Positions 43,781 through 53,261 of a stretch of 64,000 bases of DNA are shown in pieces. Origin of the DNA: Porpolomopsis calyptriformis (taxonomy: Eukaryota > Basidiomycota > Agaricomycetes > Agaricales > Hygrophoraceae); assembly GCA_951640195.1 (NCBI GenBank), contig OX621170.1:1488001-1552000 (forward strand), written 5' to 3'. Below the pieces are notes generated by a model that was not told the DNA's origin, searched no databases, and saw only the letters and a list, made by a program, of their open reading frames with translations. The position numbers were made by a program, and so were the translations under genes. Within the stretch, counting starts at the first letter, position 1. The number at the start of each line of letters is the position of its first letter.

Positions 43781-43805
43781 GGATACCATCCCGCTGCGTT
43801 TAGAA
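43781..43805. repeat. Left terminal inverted repeat
   Basis: GGATACCATCCCGCTGCGTT plus TAGAA; differs from the right TIR at two positions. Confidence 0.85.
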
Positions 43806-43902
43806 TCGAATTCTATCCTAAATCTGAGTACGTCGGACATTGAACAATAAATTCATGTTTAGACTAGAAAACCGTGAGACAAGCTGTAAAATAAAACATA
43901 CG

Positions 43903-45220
43903 ATGGATATAGATTTACTTCCCGCTCTTCTGGCTGACGTGGACAAAGATGACGAGGACGAGGAGCTCACCACGATACAAATTGCAGCCATAGGGCTGCT
44001 TGTCTACCATGGCATTACAGAGGACCGACGTATTCGTGCCCAACAGCATCGTCTGAGTCGGCACTACCTCAGGCACCCCAACCTTTTGCCAAACCCCTGC
44101 GGAAGTACGCCATGGCAGCGGCTATACAAGACCTAGAGTGATATGGCCTTCATCACCACCATGGGTTTCAATGTCGAAACCTTTTTTTACATCTTGGAGA
44201 ATGGTTTCGAGGCCACGTGGAACTCCAAAACGATACCCAGGGGCGATGTTTCCACCGACAGCACTCCCTGTGTGGATCGCCGATCATTGGACGCTTCTGG
44301 CGCCCTCGGCCTCATTCTTCACTTCTTGAACTCCATGATGCTTGATGCGAACCTGATGGAGGTATTTGCGCTAGTACCTGCGATAGTCTCGCGCTATCTC
44401 AGTTTCGCCATCTCCATCCTCCGACTTCTACCCGACTGCCAGATTCGATGGCCTGTCGGAAACGAGTTCCAGGGCCTCAATGCCCTTGTCACCACCTGCC
44501 ACCCTCTCCTCACCAGCGCGTTTGGCACCATGGACGGCCTCACCTTGCTGGTGCAGACCTCGAGCCATTGGGAGGTGGAGAACGCAACGTACAATGGATG
44601 GCTCCATAGCCACTATGTTGGCAATGTATTTGCCTATGCTACATCAGGTGTGTACATCCTGCCTTGTTTTTAATTAATCTAACTAACTATTTACAGGAGA
44701 AATCATTGCTTGCCGACTCAATGCGCCAGGCAGCTGGCATGATTCACACATCGCCCAACCCATCTACACCAAGCTGTGTAGCAAGACACCCGATGGCTAC
44801 TACCTTGTCACGGATACCACCTTTCCGCGCAGATCTGATGCGGTTGAGGGCTACATCCGCGCCCCCCGGAAGCAAGATGCCCCCCTCCCTGCTAATGAAG
44901 CCAAACACATCCAAGTGCTCGCGTTCGATAGACAACTCCTTTCCTTCCGCCAATCCGCTGAGTGGGGCAACCGGGCCCTGCAGGGCTGCTTTGGCTGCCT
45001 CCATATCCCACTGGAGATCAACCAGTTAGCACGCCGCCAGGCCATCCTGGAAATTTGTGTGCGGCTCTACAACTTGCGCTGCCGACGGATTGGATTGAAT
45101 CAAATCCAATCCATCTACATGCCCATCTGGCAGGATGAGGTGTGGTATGGCTTCGAGTGCATGTTATTTTCTGATCAGCGCAAGAATGATCGCGTTGCAC
45201 ATTTTCATCATATCTTGTAG
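43903..45220 (+). pseudogene. PIF/Harbinger-like transposase with one internal stop
   Basis: Predicted join 43903-44647, 44697-45220; 422 codons with a single in-frame TAG at 44134-44136 between RLYKT and SDMAFITT. DDE-type motifs: FGTMDGLTLLVQ (first Asp), RLNAPGSWHDSHIAQPIYTKL, GYYLVTDTTFPR (second Asp) and SFRQSAEWGNRALQGCFGCL (third acidic residue). The intron 44648-44696 has GTGTGT and TTTACAG borders. A CAG-to-TAG change would explain the only defect, so the element was probably active until recently. Confidence 0.85.
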
Positions 45221-45289
45221 ATTTCTCACTGTTCTTTGTTTTTTAAATAATAATTTCATTTGTGCATGTATGGATGTAAGCTAAGGATA

Positions 45290-45410
45290 TCGCAGAGGGG
45301 AACCCTCAGCGATATAAATTATCTATGGAATGATATAAGTTATGGTATATGCGGAGGGGGAACCCTCCGCGATGTAAATTATCTACGGAAAGAAAGAAAG
45401 AAAGAAAAAA
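45290..45410. repeat. Duplicated hairpin at the convergent gene ends, with GAAA microsatellite
   Basis: GCGGAGGG-GGAA-CCCTCCGC (45351-45370) is a perfect 8-bp stem with GGAA loop. A diverged copy CGCAGAGGGGAACCCTCAGCG sits about 60 bp upstream (45291-45311), followed like it by GATRTAAATTATCTAYGGAA. A (GAAA)n stretch follows at about 45389-45408. It lies between the stop codons of the transposase and the Myb-like gene and may serve as bidirectional terminator or internal repeat. Confidence 0.7.
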
Positions 45411-45432
45411 CAAAAAGAGGGGGGGGAGGGGG

Positions 45433-46926
45433 TTAATCCTTGGCAGGAGGACCATCGATGACCATGGCCTGCGTGGTCGGAAGGGTGGGGGTGGGAGTAG
45501 GGGGGGTATCGATAGCCTTACCCTTGCGGGTGAAGGCGGTTGTGGGGGACAGAGGGGACCACTCCGTTTCAGTGATCTTGGCCTTCGGCGTCGTGTTGAG
45601 GTGGTCGGATTTGTCGGAGCTGTGAGGCCAAATCGTGGCATAACCCCCCCCAGGGTATTCCAGATCTTGCCGCCTCCAGCACTTTGGGGGGGTGGGGGCC
45701 ACCTTACGCTCGAGCAACTTGATGAGCTCTGCGCAGTCTGCCCTCTGCTCAGCACAGTTGAGTCGATCGCGCAGTTTCTCAACCGTGGCTTGGGCATCGC
45801 GGAGCTGGGCAGTGAGCGCAAGGAATTGCGTGGTCTGGATTGACCGCGCAATCCTGTCATTTGTTCGCACAGCCTGGGTGGCGGGATCCAGTGCTGTCAT
45901 AATAGAGTGAAGAATGTCGTGGCCGACATTCTTTTCAGGACGACATCCCGACTTGATTTGAGGCATCAACGCCTCGACCTTGACGCGTTTGGGGGCCAGA
46001 CGCTCATCTTCCAAACTGGCGATGATGATGATGGCGTCATTGTCATCAATTTCATTGTCCTTGAGGGGGAGGAGCCTGGCCTTCCCGCTAATGGCGTCTT
46101 CAATGGCATGGGCGTAGTCAATGTTAGGGGGGCATTCCCCCTCTCCAGTAGGTTTCTCGGAGCGAACAAGCTTGAGAAGTAAAAAGAAGTAGTCAGTATA
46201 TTTATTTAATTGAGCAATGAAAGACGTACCTGCTTGTATTTCTGCACCAGGGATTTGAATGTGCGGGGGGGTCGTTCGTTCGCGTTTGCCCAGACCGCGA
46301 AGTTCTTCTCCACTTCGTTCCAGCCTTTTGTTCCAGTCGGGAGGAGCTCCTCGACAATATCAAGCAGAGCTTCGATATCATTGTCAGAGTAATTGACGGT
46401 ACCAGTCGCACATCCACGTTGGCGCTTTCCGGTAACGGCTTGGATGTCAGCAATGGTGCCCTCCCTCTTGAGGGCTCGAGGGCGAGTGGCCTTGGCCTTT
46501 GGAGCTGCGCGACGAGAGCCAGCAACCCTGATTGTGGGTCGTGCAACATCTCCAAGCTCATGATGAGCTGGAGGTACGTTCTCAGATCTGGAATGGGACG
46601 GACCGGCAGTGGATGTAAATCCACTCAACGTGGATTGTGGAGTGGGATTGAAGAGGCCAGATTCGTGGGGGGCGAACGAATCCGGAAAGGGCGTAAGACC
46701 AGGCTGGGAAACAAAAAAAAGAAAATTAGCGCTATCTATGAATTATTAGAGTGTCACTTACCACTGAGTCAAACGAGTGGAGGTTGGGGTTGCCAGTGGC
46801 CTGGATGGGACCCAGGGTGTTTGGGAAAGCAGTCGTGTCGGTGCCCACGCGAGTCCATTGCGCGTTGGGGCTGACACACGTGTAGTGTATAGCAGAGGGG
46901 AGTTTCTGAGAGGATTGATGAGACAT
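45433..46926 (-). CDS. Myb/trihelix-like (DUF6818) protein of the Harbinger-like element
   Basis: Predicted complement join 45433-46170, 46230-46703, 46762-46926; 458 aa, no internal stop. Starts MSHQSSQKLPSAIHYTC. The central domain GTVNYSDNDIEALLDIVEEL, LPTGTKGWNEVEKNFAVWA, NERPPRTFKSLVQKYKQ is a SANT/trihelix-like DNA-binding fold. A coiled-coil (LALTAQLRDAQATVEKLRDR, LNCAEQRADCAELIKLLERK) and a Pro/Thr-rich tail follow. In PIF/Harbinger elements the second protein imports or recruits the transposase to the TIRs, which is the likely role here. Confidence 0.85.
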
Positions 46927-47402
46927 GTAAATGTGGGGGGGAAATGGTATGGACTTACGAGGGTAACTCGCCTGCCTATAAGTCATGATCGGCTACAAAA
47001 CAATGGCCTGCGCAGCTGGATTTAGCGCTTCGTTTGAGCCAATATAAGTTAGAGAAATTACTCACCAACAGTGCCTAGACATATGGGTATAAATCCGAAG
47101 AGAGTTAGCTGGCAGACGAGGCCAGTGACGAGGGAGGGACTTGAGTGCGCGTACGTGCACGTAAATTGGAAGTAGCCATTATGTGCTTATATAACAACCC
47201 ATTTATGGGGTATGATCTCACTTTTTGATCTTGCGGGGATTGAAAAACAATTTACAGCTTGCGTTTGGAACTAGCAAGGGGGGGGGTACCCCCCTTATTA
47301 GATTTAAAGTTTGAAAACGGGACTTTTGTCAGATGGGCGCCGGTTTTGACAGCAGCATTTCGGCTTCATTGCTTACTCATCTAATCTGTGTTTAGAGATG
47401 TG

Positions 47403-47427
47403 TTCTAAACGCGGCGGGATGGCATCC
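47403..47427. repeat. Right terminal inverted repeat
   Basis: Reverse complement of the left TIR with two mismatches; followed by ATTA and then the second ACATTGGATACCA. Confidence 0.85.
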
Positions 47428-47431
47428 ATTA

Positions 47432-49993
47432 ACATTGGATACCAATGCATCTGGAAAACTCTATGTAAAATGCCAAGTTATTGATTACTATAGGTGAGGT
47501 CAAGCACTTGAGGATTACAACGTTCTCAACTTCTTTGTAGATACCTACAAAGAGGACTGTCATTGTAAATGAGGTCAACAAGACACGAACACCAAATCAA
47601 AACGGGGTCAACCGTGTAGCATCTGTGTACCTTATCTCGTGGACCATCCAAACTTCAATAAGAAACAATGTGTCTTGCGTGATTATGGCCATAACACATT
47701 ACCAAATTTTATTGGTCATTATTTTCTGCGCTGAGATGATCCTGATATCTATCCATACTACTGTGCTTCTATGTTAGCACTATTGAAGCTGTGGAGGGAC
47801 ATATCAACCAATCTCAAGCCCCCAACGCAGTCATGGTCAGACACTTTCAACGATTTCATTGCCCAAGCACCCAAGAGAGTTTGAGATATCATAGTGGGTA
47901 TCCATACTTTCATGAATGCAATAATGCTGCCAAAAATAGCTGACGAGACTATGAAGGCAAATATAGAGAACCAAATGGAGGTCACCCTAACGACATTGAA
48001 GATGTATACACAGAGGAGGATATGCTGCTGGATGAGAATACAATGACAGAATAAGGTCTCACAAACCTTATCGCTTGACAAGTTCCACAAGGAGAACTCA
48101 TTCATGGTCAATTGGCTGTCGAACATGGGAAAATGGCTAAGATCCTTTCAGAAGAGGAGTTAGTATGGCCTATCAAAGAAGATACAATTTCAGCTGCTAT
48201 CGGAGATAACATACTCAAACTCACGTGTTGGAAGACTCAAATAGAGGCAGATGCCCAAAATGTGGTGATGAATGTGCCAAGTCAAGTAGACCATGGAGGA
48301 GGCCCTAGCATTAGTTGGCTCAATGGTGAAATGGGACAACTGGTGGTTTCATTACTTGACAATCTTTGGTCTGAAGCAGCTCTCGCGCCAGTTGATCCAA
48401 CACAACTCAAAGAAGATCAGCGTCACACTTTTGGTGTCATTACCTGGCATCTGGACCAAACATTAGCTGGCCACCAACCTCTGCCACTACACATGATCAT
48501 CCACAGAGAAGGCAGGATGGGAAAATCCAAGGTTATTCAAACTGTAACTGAATACTTCATACAGATGAGATCACAACATTTGCTACTCAAAGCTGCATAC
48601 ACTGGAGTTGCAGCCTCTCTTATTGATGGAAAGACCACTCATGTTATTGGTATGATCCCACTATCTGGGGGTTCAATCAAAATGAGCAATGAAACAAGGT
48701 TGAAACTTCAAGACTTTTGGCAGCATATAACCTACCTGATCATTGATGAATGTTCAATGCTTTCAAAGACCTTTTTAGCAAAGCTGTCGAAACATATCAG
48801 CATTGGAAAGGAGAAAGGAGGAGGCGAAAGTTCCAGCAACTTATTTGGGGGGATTAATATTATATTATGCGGGGATTTCCACCAATTCCCACCTGTCGCA
48901 ACTGCTCCATCTGAGGCGCTTTACTACCCAACAAATATAGCAAAGGATCCTATCAAACGTCAGATTGGATGCACCATTTACGAGGAATTCACCACCATTG
49001 TGCTTCTCAAGCAGCAGATGTGAGTGACAGATGACATCTGGCACAAGTTCTTGATGAACCTCTGCCACAGCCACATCCAAGAGGAAGATCTAGGAATGCT
49101 ACATAAGTTGGTAATCTGAAACCCAGAATTTCCACCAACCAACTTCTCCTTGACACCATGGAAAGATGCTCCTCTGGTGACCCCTTATCACGGAGTATGG
49201 ATGCAGTAGAATGATGCAGCCTTGCAAAAGTACTGTCAAGTAACAGGGAGATAGCTTTTTGTTTGTCCCACAGAAGACAGAGTCAACAGTCGATCATTGA
49301 CATTGGAAGAGCAGTATGGCGTCGCTAATTAACTAGGTCAAGGGCCTGGGACAAGAAAATGCAAAGACCTACCTGAAACAATCGAGATTGCCATCAGGGT
49401 GAAAGTGATGGTTACTGACAATGTGGAGACAGATCTGGACGTTACAAATGGAGCATGAGGAGAGATCGTGAACATCATTCTTCATCGAAACGAACTGTTA
49501 GTTGGAGGTGAGTCTATTGCATGGCTACGATATTCACCCCTATATATGCTTGTTAAACTGAACAGGACATGGGTGACACAATTGGAGGGGTTGGAAGAAT
49601 CAGTCATCCCTATCAAGCTGAGGATATCGACATTCAAAATACAAGTTCAAGTTCAGGATAAAGGCCAACAAAAAACAGTCTCGCGAACCATTCAGTGGTG
49701 GCAGTTTCCTATCACGACATCATATGTGTTCACAGATTATCGCTCCCAAGGGCAAACTATTGCACACATCATCATTGACATAGGGAAACTGCAGACAGGG
49801 AAGCTCACATTATTCAACCTGTACATAGCACTTTCATGGAGTTCTAGGCAAGAAACCATCCGACTACTGTGAGATTTTGACAACAAGGTGTTCAAACAAT
49901 CACACACAATCAAGTTGATGGAAGAGGATGACAGACTGGAGAGGTTCAATGGCATCACAAAGAGGTGGTGGACTGGGATGAGAAAACTGTAAT
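47432..49993 (+). pseudogene. Helitron Rep/helicase, C-terminal PIF1 helicase portion
   Basis: Resumes with DTNASGKLYVKCQVIDYYR, then LEDYNVLNFFVDTYKEDC, DYGHNTLPNFIGHYFLR and DDPDIYPYYCASMLALLK. The helicase follows from 48112: a degraded Walker A, REGRMGKSKVIQT (about 48507-48545; consensus GPGGTGKS); KAAYTGVAASLIDGKTTH; Walker B YLIIDECSML; INIILCGDFHQFPPV; and motif VI region FTDYRSQGQTIAHIIIDI. Stops interrupt it after LKQQM and at many later sites. PIF1 helicases unwind DNA 5' to 3' during rolling-circle transposition; this copy cannot be functional. Confidence 0.85.
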
Positions 49994-50114
49994 GAAATAA
50001 TGCAGTATATACATGAGACGTATACACATACACTAGTTCGTTTGTGTGAACAAATAACCAAATAAAGATTATTGATGTCTGTTTATTTTTTACAAGATTT
50101 TCTGCATCATTAAG

Positions 50115-50221
50115 GGGGTGGAGAAACCTTGCAAGCAAGGTAACCTGCAGGTAAAAAGTGGGTATCCTCAGGTTATCTGCAGGTACTAATAGATACATAC
50201 AGGTTAATGTAGTGTTGTAAC
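50115..50221. repeat. Short palindromic motifs at the right Helitron edge
   Basis: CCTTGCAAGCAAGG palindrome followed by AACCTGCAGGT, a second CTGCAGGT at about 50178, and GTTGTAAC at 50214-50221. Similar motifs occur at 38393-38510. They may be subterminal repeats of the Helitron. Confidence 0.4.
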
Positions 50222-50290
50222 AGCTCAGTCTGGTTCAGCTATGGTCCTTCTTGATCAGTCTTTCCATATGTAGAAGACTGGACTAGACTG

Positions 50291-50567
50291 TGTTGGAATA
50301 TTTGGAAGCCTATTTTGGGCTATCTCGGTAATTGTATAGAATACTCTATTTTTATGTACTAGTAGTGTATTCTGCTCTTGTAGTCAGCTTTGTAGTCAGC
50401 CACAGTAGCACTGCCACAAAGTGATGTGTATAATGTACATAGCAATGGGGTGAACTCCCCATTGGATTATACAGTTCTATACCTTGACTATTCCATCACT
50501 AAGCTTATTATTGAGTTTGTCCTTATGAACTTGATCACTTATCTCAGCTCTAGCCTATAATCCAACA
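50291..50567. mobile_element. Probable solo LTR (Ty1/copia-like ends)
   Basis: 277 bp starting TGTTGGAATATTTGG and ending TATAATCCAACA, with inverted TGTTGGA/TCCAACA termini as in many fungal copia LTRs. Inside, CAATGGGG-TGAACT-CCCCATTG (50443-50464) is a perfect hairpin. No matching 5-bp duplication is seen, so the insertion is old or was altered by recombination. Confidence 0.55.
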
Positions 50568-50884
50568 TCGGAATTGCATCGAATCAATTTCAACAGACTA
50601 AACCATTGATATTGGTTCAGTCCAGTCCAGTCCTACAGCTTAAGCTGTCTGAGCTATTGCAAGCCTATCCAAAAAAGGAAATAATATAGAGAGTGATGTT
50701 CTATACAGTGGATGAAGAGGAATGTTAAAATAACTAGTTTTCTATCATACCAAAGGATCAGGAAGGAAGAATGGCAAGCACACTTAAGTTTAAATGATGT
50801 CAGTAGGTACATGAGATCTTATCCAACATGTTCATAACTATGCAAACTCTAAGCAAAGGAGTAGGGATCCTCTAGTATATGCTG

Positions 50885-51310
50885 TTACTCATTCTCATAG
50901 CTTTCTATCTCTCTCCATTTGGCATCCTTATCCAAACTATTTGTAAAGTCCAAGCTTCTGCTGTGTTGAATTGAAAACTTGAGGACCTGCAATGCTTCCA
51001 TGAGTTCCAGAGATCTATGGTTCCATTGTGGCCCTATTGTGAGTTTTGCAGATGAGAATATCCTTTCACATAGTACTGAAGATGCCTAGATGGGGATAAC
51101 CCCCATCGCAAGAGAATATGCATGGGGAAACCAGAACTAGTTCTCCTTCTCAGATAAATAAACTAAATATAAATTAGTTAAAAGGCATGTACGCACCTGC
51201 TAATATGAAAGTGAGCTCATATTGCTTAACTTGTTATTCAAAAACTGGTTTCCTTCTGCTTCTGCTGTATTGGCAGTAGTAGTGTGAACCCATGTATAGT
51301 TTAACCCAAG
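50885..51310 (-). pseudogene. hAT transposase C-terminal remnant
   Basis: On minus, in mostly one frame with stops: ASSVLCERIFSSAKLTIGPQ then SLELMEALQVLKFSIQHSR, the hAT dimerisation domain signature (normally SSVPCERVFSS...LMEVLQ.LKFS). Upstream is NQFLNNKLSNMSSLSY with a stop, and a possible intron. The rest of the transposase is not visible. Confidence 0.6.
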
Positions 51311-51940
51311 GATTGCATTAGCATAGTGTCATGCTAATATCAGAGGTGGAGCACCTGACCTAATAGGTAGTTCTTGTCAGAAATATCTGCACCAAACAAG
51401 CACACTCATTTGGCACACTCTGAGCTACTGTGCCACTCAGATCATCCATAACAGTCCCTTTTACCCTTTCATTTCACTTTATTCTGTACTCTTATTGAAC
51501 CCCCTTTAAAGACTATATTACAGACCATTATCCCTTACATATCAGGTCCCTATGACCTTCAAACACTTGTCCCTTATAGTCCTTCATAGATTTCCCTTTT
51601 ATTGCTTCATATATAAAGATACACTTTTTCATAGTAGACTCCCTAGTTTTGACTTACTCATCTACATACTGTGGTTCTATCCTAAATCCAACAGTCCCTT
51701 TGGAACTCTTGTCAGCTCTGTATTGTGTCGTGTTAGGCCCAGAGAATCCCCTTGGAACCTTGGTCCTAATACAAGCAGTTATAACAGTGTGTGATTACTA
51801 ATTATATAACCTATAACCTAGGCAGTAGTAGTTTAGTAGCAAAAAATACAAAAGGAATCACACAGCTTACCTAGTTATAGAAAAGACAATAGAAGATGCC
51901 TTTATCAGTAAGAGTAGGTAGGATAGAGAGGGAGATGTAT
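51311..51940. other. AT-rich spacer with periodic CCCTT motifs
   Basis: Between about 51440 and 51600 the string CCCTT recurs every 15-30 nt. Open frames here are short and unrecognisable. No gene is supported. Confidence 0.4.
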
Positions 51941-52053
51941 AGTAGGAGGGACTAGAAGGGACTAGGAGGGATAATAAGAGGGATTCAAAGGGATAATGGG
52001 AGGAATTGGGAGGGATAATAGGAGGGACTGGGAAGGATAATGGGAGGGACTAG
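51941..52053. repeat. G-rich minisatellite
   Basis: Irregular repeats of AGGAGGGACTRGR and GGGATAATRGGAGG over about 110 bp. Confidence 0.7.
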
Positions 52054-52278
52054 GATTGTTATCCTATAGCCCAAAATGGATAATTAGAATCTATAGAGGG
52101 GGGTGGGTCTGATTAGATAGTGATTTATTCCTTAGTTGAATTAGGCAGGATACCCAAATTAGACTAAGAGAGATCTTAACAGTATAGCAAACTGCCTTTA
52201 TTATCTGTGAGATGTCTAAATTTTTATTCTAGATTATATTTAATCTTACAAACTAGTATCTAGTAAGATTTAAGAAGA

Positions 52279-52468
52279 ACCTACTGAATTTAAGTTCAAC
52301 TTCTACTTAGTTTATTAATAAATTAGATATTACTTGATTAAAGTTTATTTTTACTTAATTTAAGTGATATTTTACTTGAAAGAATGTTACTTAAACTTAC
52401 TTAAAAATAGCTATTAAGCAAGTTTAAGTGGCTTTAAGTAGCTTTATGTAAATCAAAGTTTTCCTAAT
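52279..52468. repeat. AT-rich dispersed repeat, copy A
   Basis: Begins ACCTACTGAATTTAAGTTCA and ends TTTTCCTAAT, with internal multiples of TTTACTTRA-type strings and ATAGCTATTAAGCAAG. It aligns end to end with 59537-59720. Family unknown; non-coding. Confidence 0.75.
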
Positions 52469-53261
52469 ACTTGGTACTATTATTATATTACTATTATAAC
52501 CCCAGCTATAACTCCTACAACCTTAAAAAACTATCCAAGTCTATCTCTATAATAGATATAGCTGTTACAGAGCCTATAGAGGTAGATGACTAGTATTAAT
52601 AGGTGTTTGTTACCTCAGAGCAGTATATAATCTGTATTTACTACTATTTACAGTTGTTTTAACCTTCTTGCCACTACTTGTACTGCACTCCATAGATATT
52701 GCTTATGTTTAGTCTAGTCTTGAGTAAGGCAAGTCCCTAGAACTCTTACAATCTCTTGTACCTTCCAACACTTTCCTATACCTCTCTGCAAAACCTCTAT
52801 AAGCCTCTACACCTATAATAAATACACACTACAGTGTACTACCACTATTTTGCACACTATTGCAACATTACACAGCAATAGGAAAACTTGCTCAATTTTA
52901 GTCTGATGTGCTTCTCAAATTTTCCCCTACATCCAACTCCCTATATCTACATTCATACCAATTTTTGTAGTAATCTGACTGAAGGGAATAATGTTGTGAT
53001 CTCATTACCCTAGGAAAACCTGATTTGGGAACCATTCACACTTTTGTATCGAAAACACAGCCTGCTGACACCATTTTTTAGCCAAACTGCCTCTCATGGC
53101 AGCATTGTGACACATTTCTGAACATATCTTGTCTTTACTTGGAGATGATTTGAGCAAAATTAAGTGACCTAGAGTAGCACCTGTGTCTTGACGCGTCATG
53201 TCACACTTCTTTAATCTCACAACTACCCTACTGGTCCATCTTTGCCTTTCCTGCACTCCTG
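52469..53261. other. AT-rich spacer
   Basis: No gene, LTR or tandem array identified. Several CTAT/CTCT-rich stretches. The pogo coding region starts directly after. Confidence 0.4.

Larger units (their letters stand above)
43781..47427. mobile_element. PIF/Harbinger-like DNA transposon nested in the Helitron
   Basis: 3.65 kb. Terminal inverted repeats of 25 bp at 43781-43805 and 47403-47427 match at 23 positions (GGATRCCATCCCGCYGCGTT...). It encodes a DDE transposase on plus and a Myb/trihelix-like (DUF6818) protein on minus, the two-gene set of PIF/Harbinger elements, here convergent. The 13-mer ACATTGGATACCA occurs at 43776-43788 and 47432-47444. The outer copy continues the Helitron frame, so the insertion is later than the Helitron gene. 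Confidence 0.85.
38393..50221 (+). mobile_element. Decayed Helitron with two nested insertions
   Basis: Identified from its Rep/PIF1-helicase gene on plus (40137-49993) and a divergent accessory gene on minus (38696-39718). Rep HUH motif (GCLHLHMLLW, 42657-42686), a two-Tyr motif (FYMTSYTAKK, about 43170-43199) and helicase motifs are visible, but many stops interrupt the frame. Boundaries are tentative: both flanks share ACCTGCAGGT and CCTTGC[TT/AA]GCA motifs, and the 8-mer GTTACAAC at 38393-38400 is inverted at 50214-50221. No clean Helitron terminus (5' TC, 3' hairpin plus CTRR) was established, so the coordinates are an envelope. Confidence 0.75.

Noticed and set aside
45389..45408. (GAAA)n as a transposon end
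   Set aside because: It lies between the two genes inside the element, while the true inverted repeats are at 43781 and 47427.
50115..50150. CCTTGCAAGCAAGG as the Helitron 3' hairpin
   Set aside because: No CTRR terminus follows at the expected distance and no A/T host junction can be shown.
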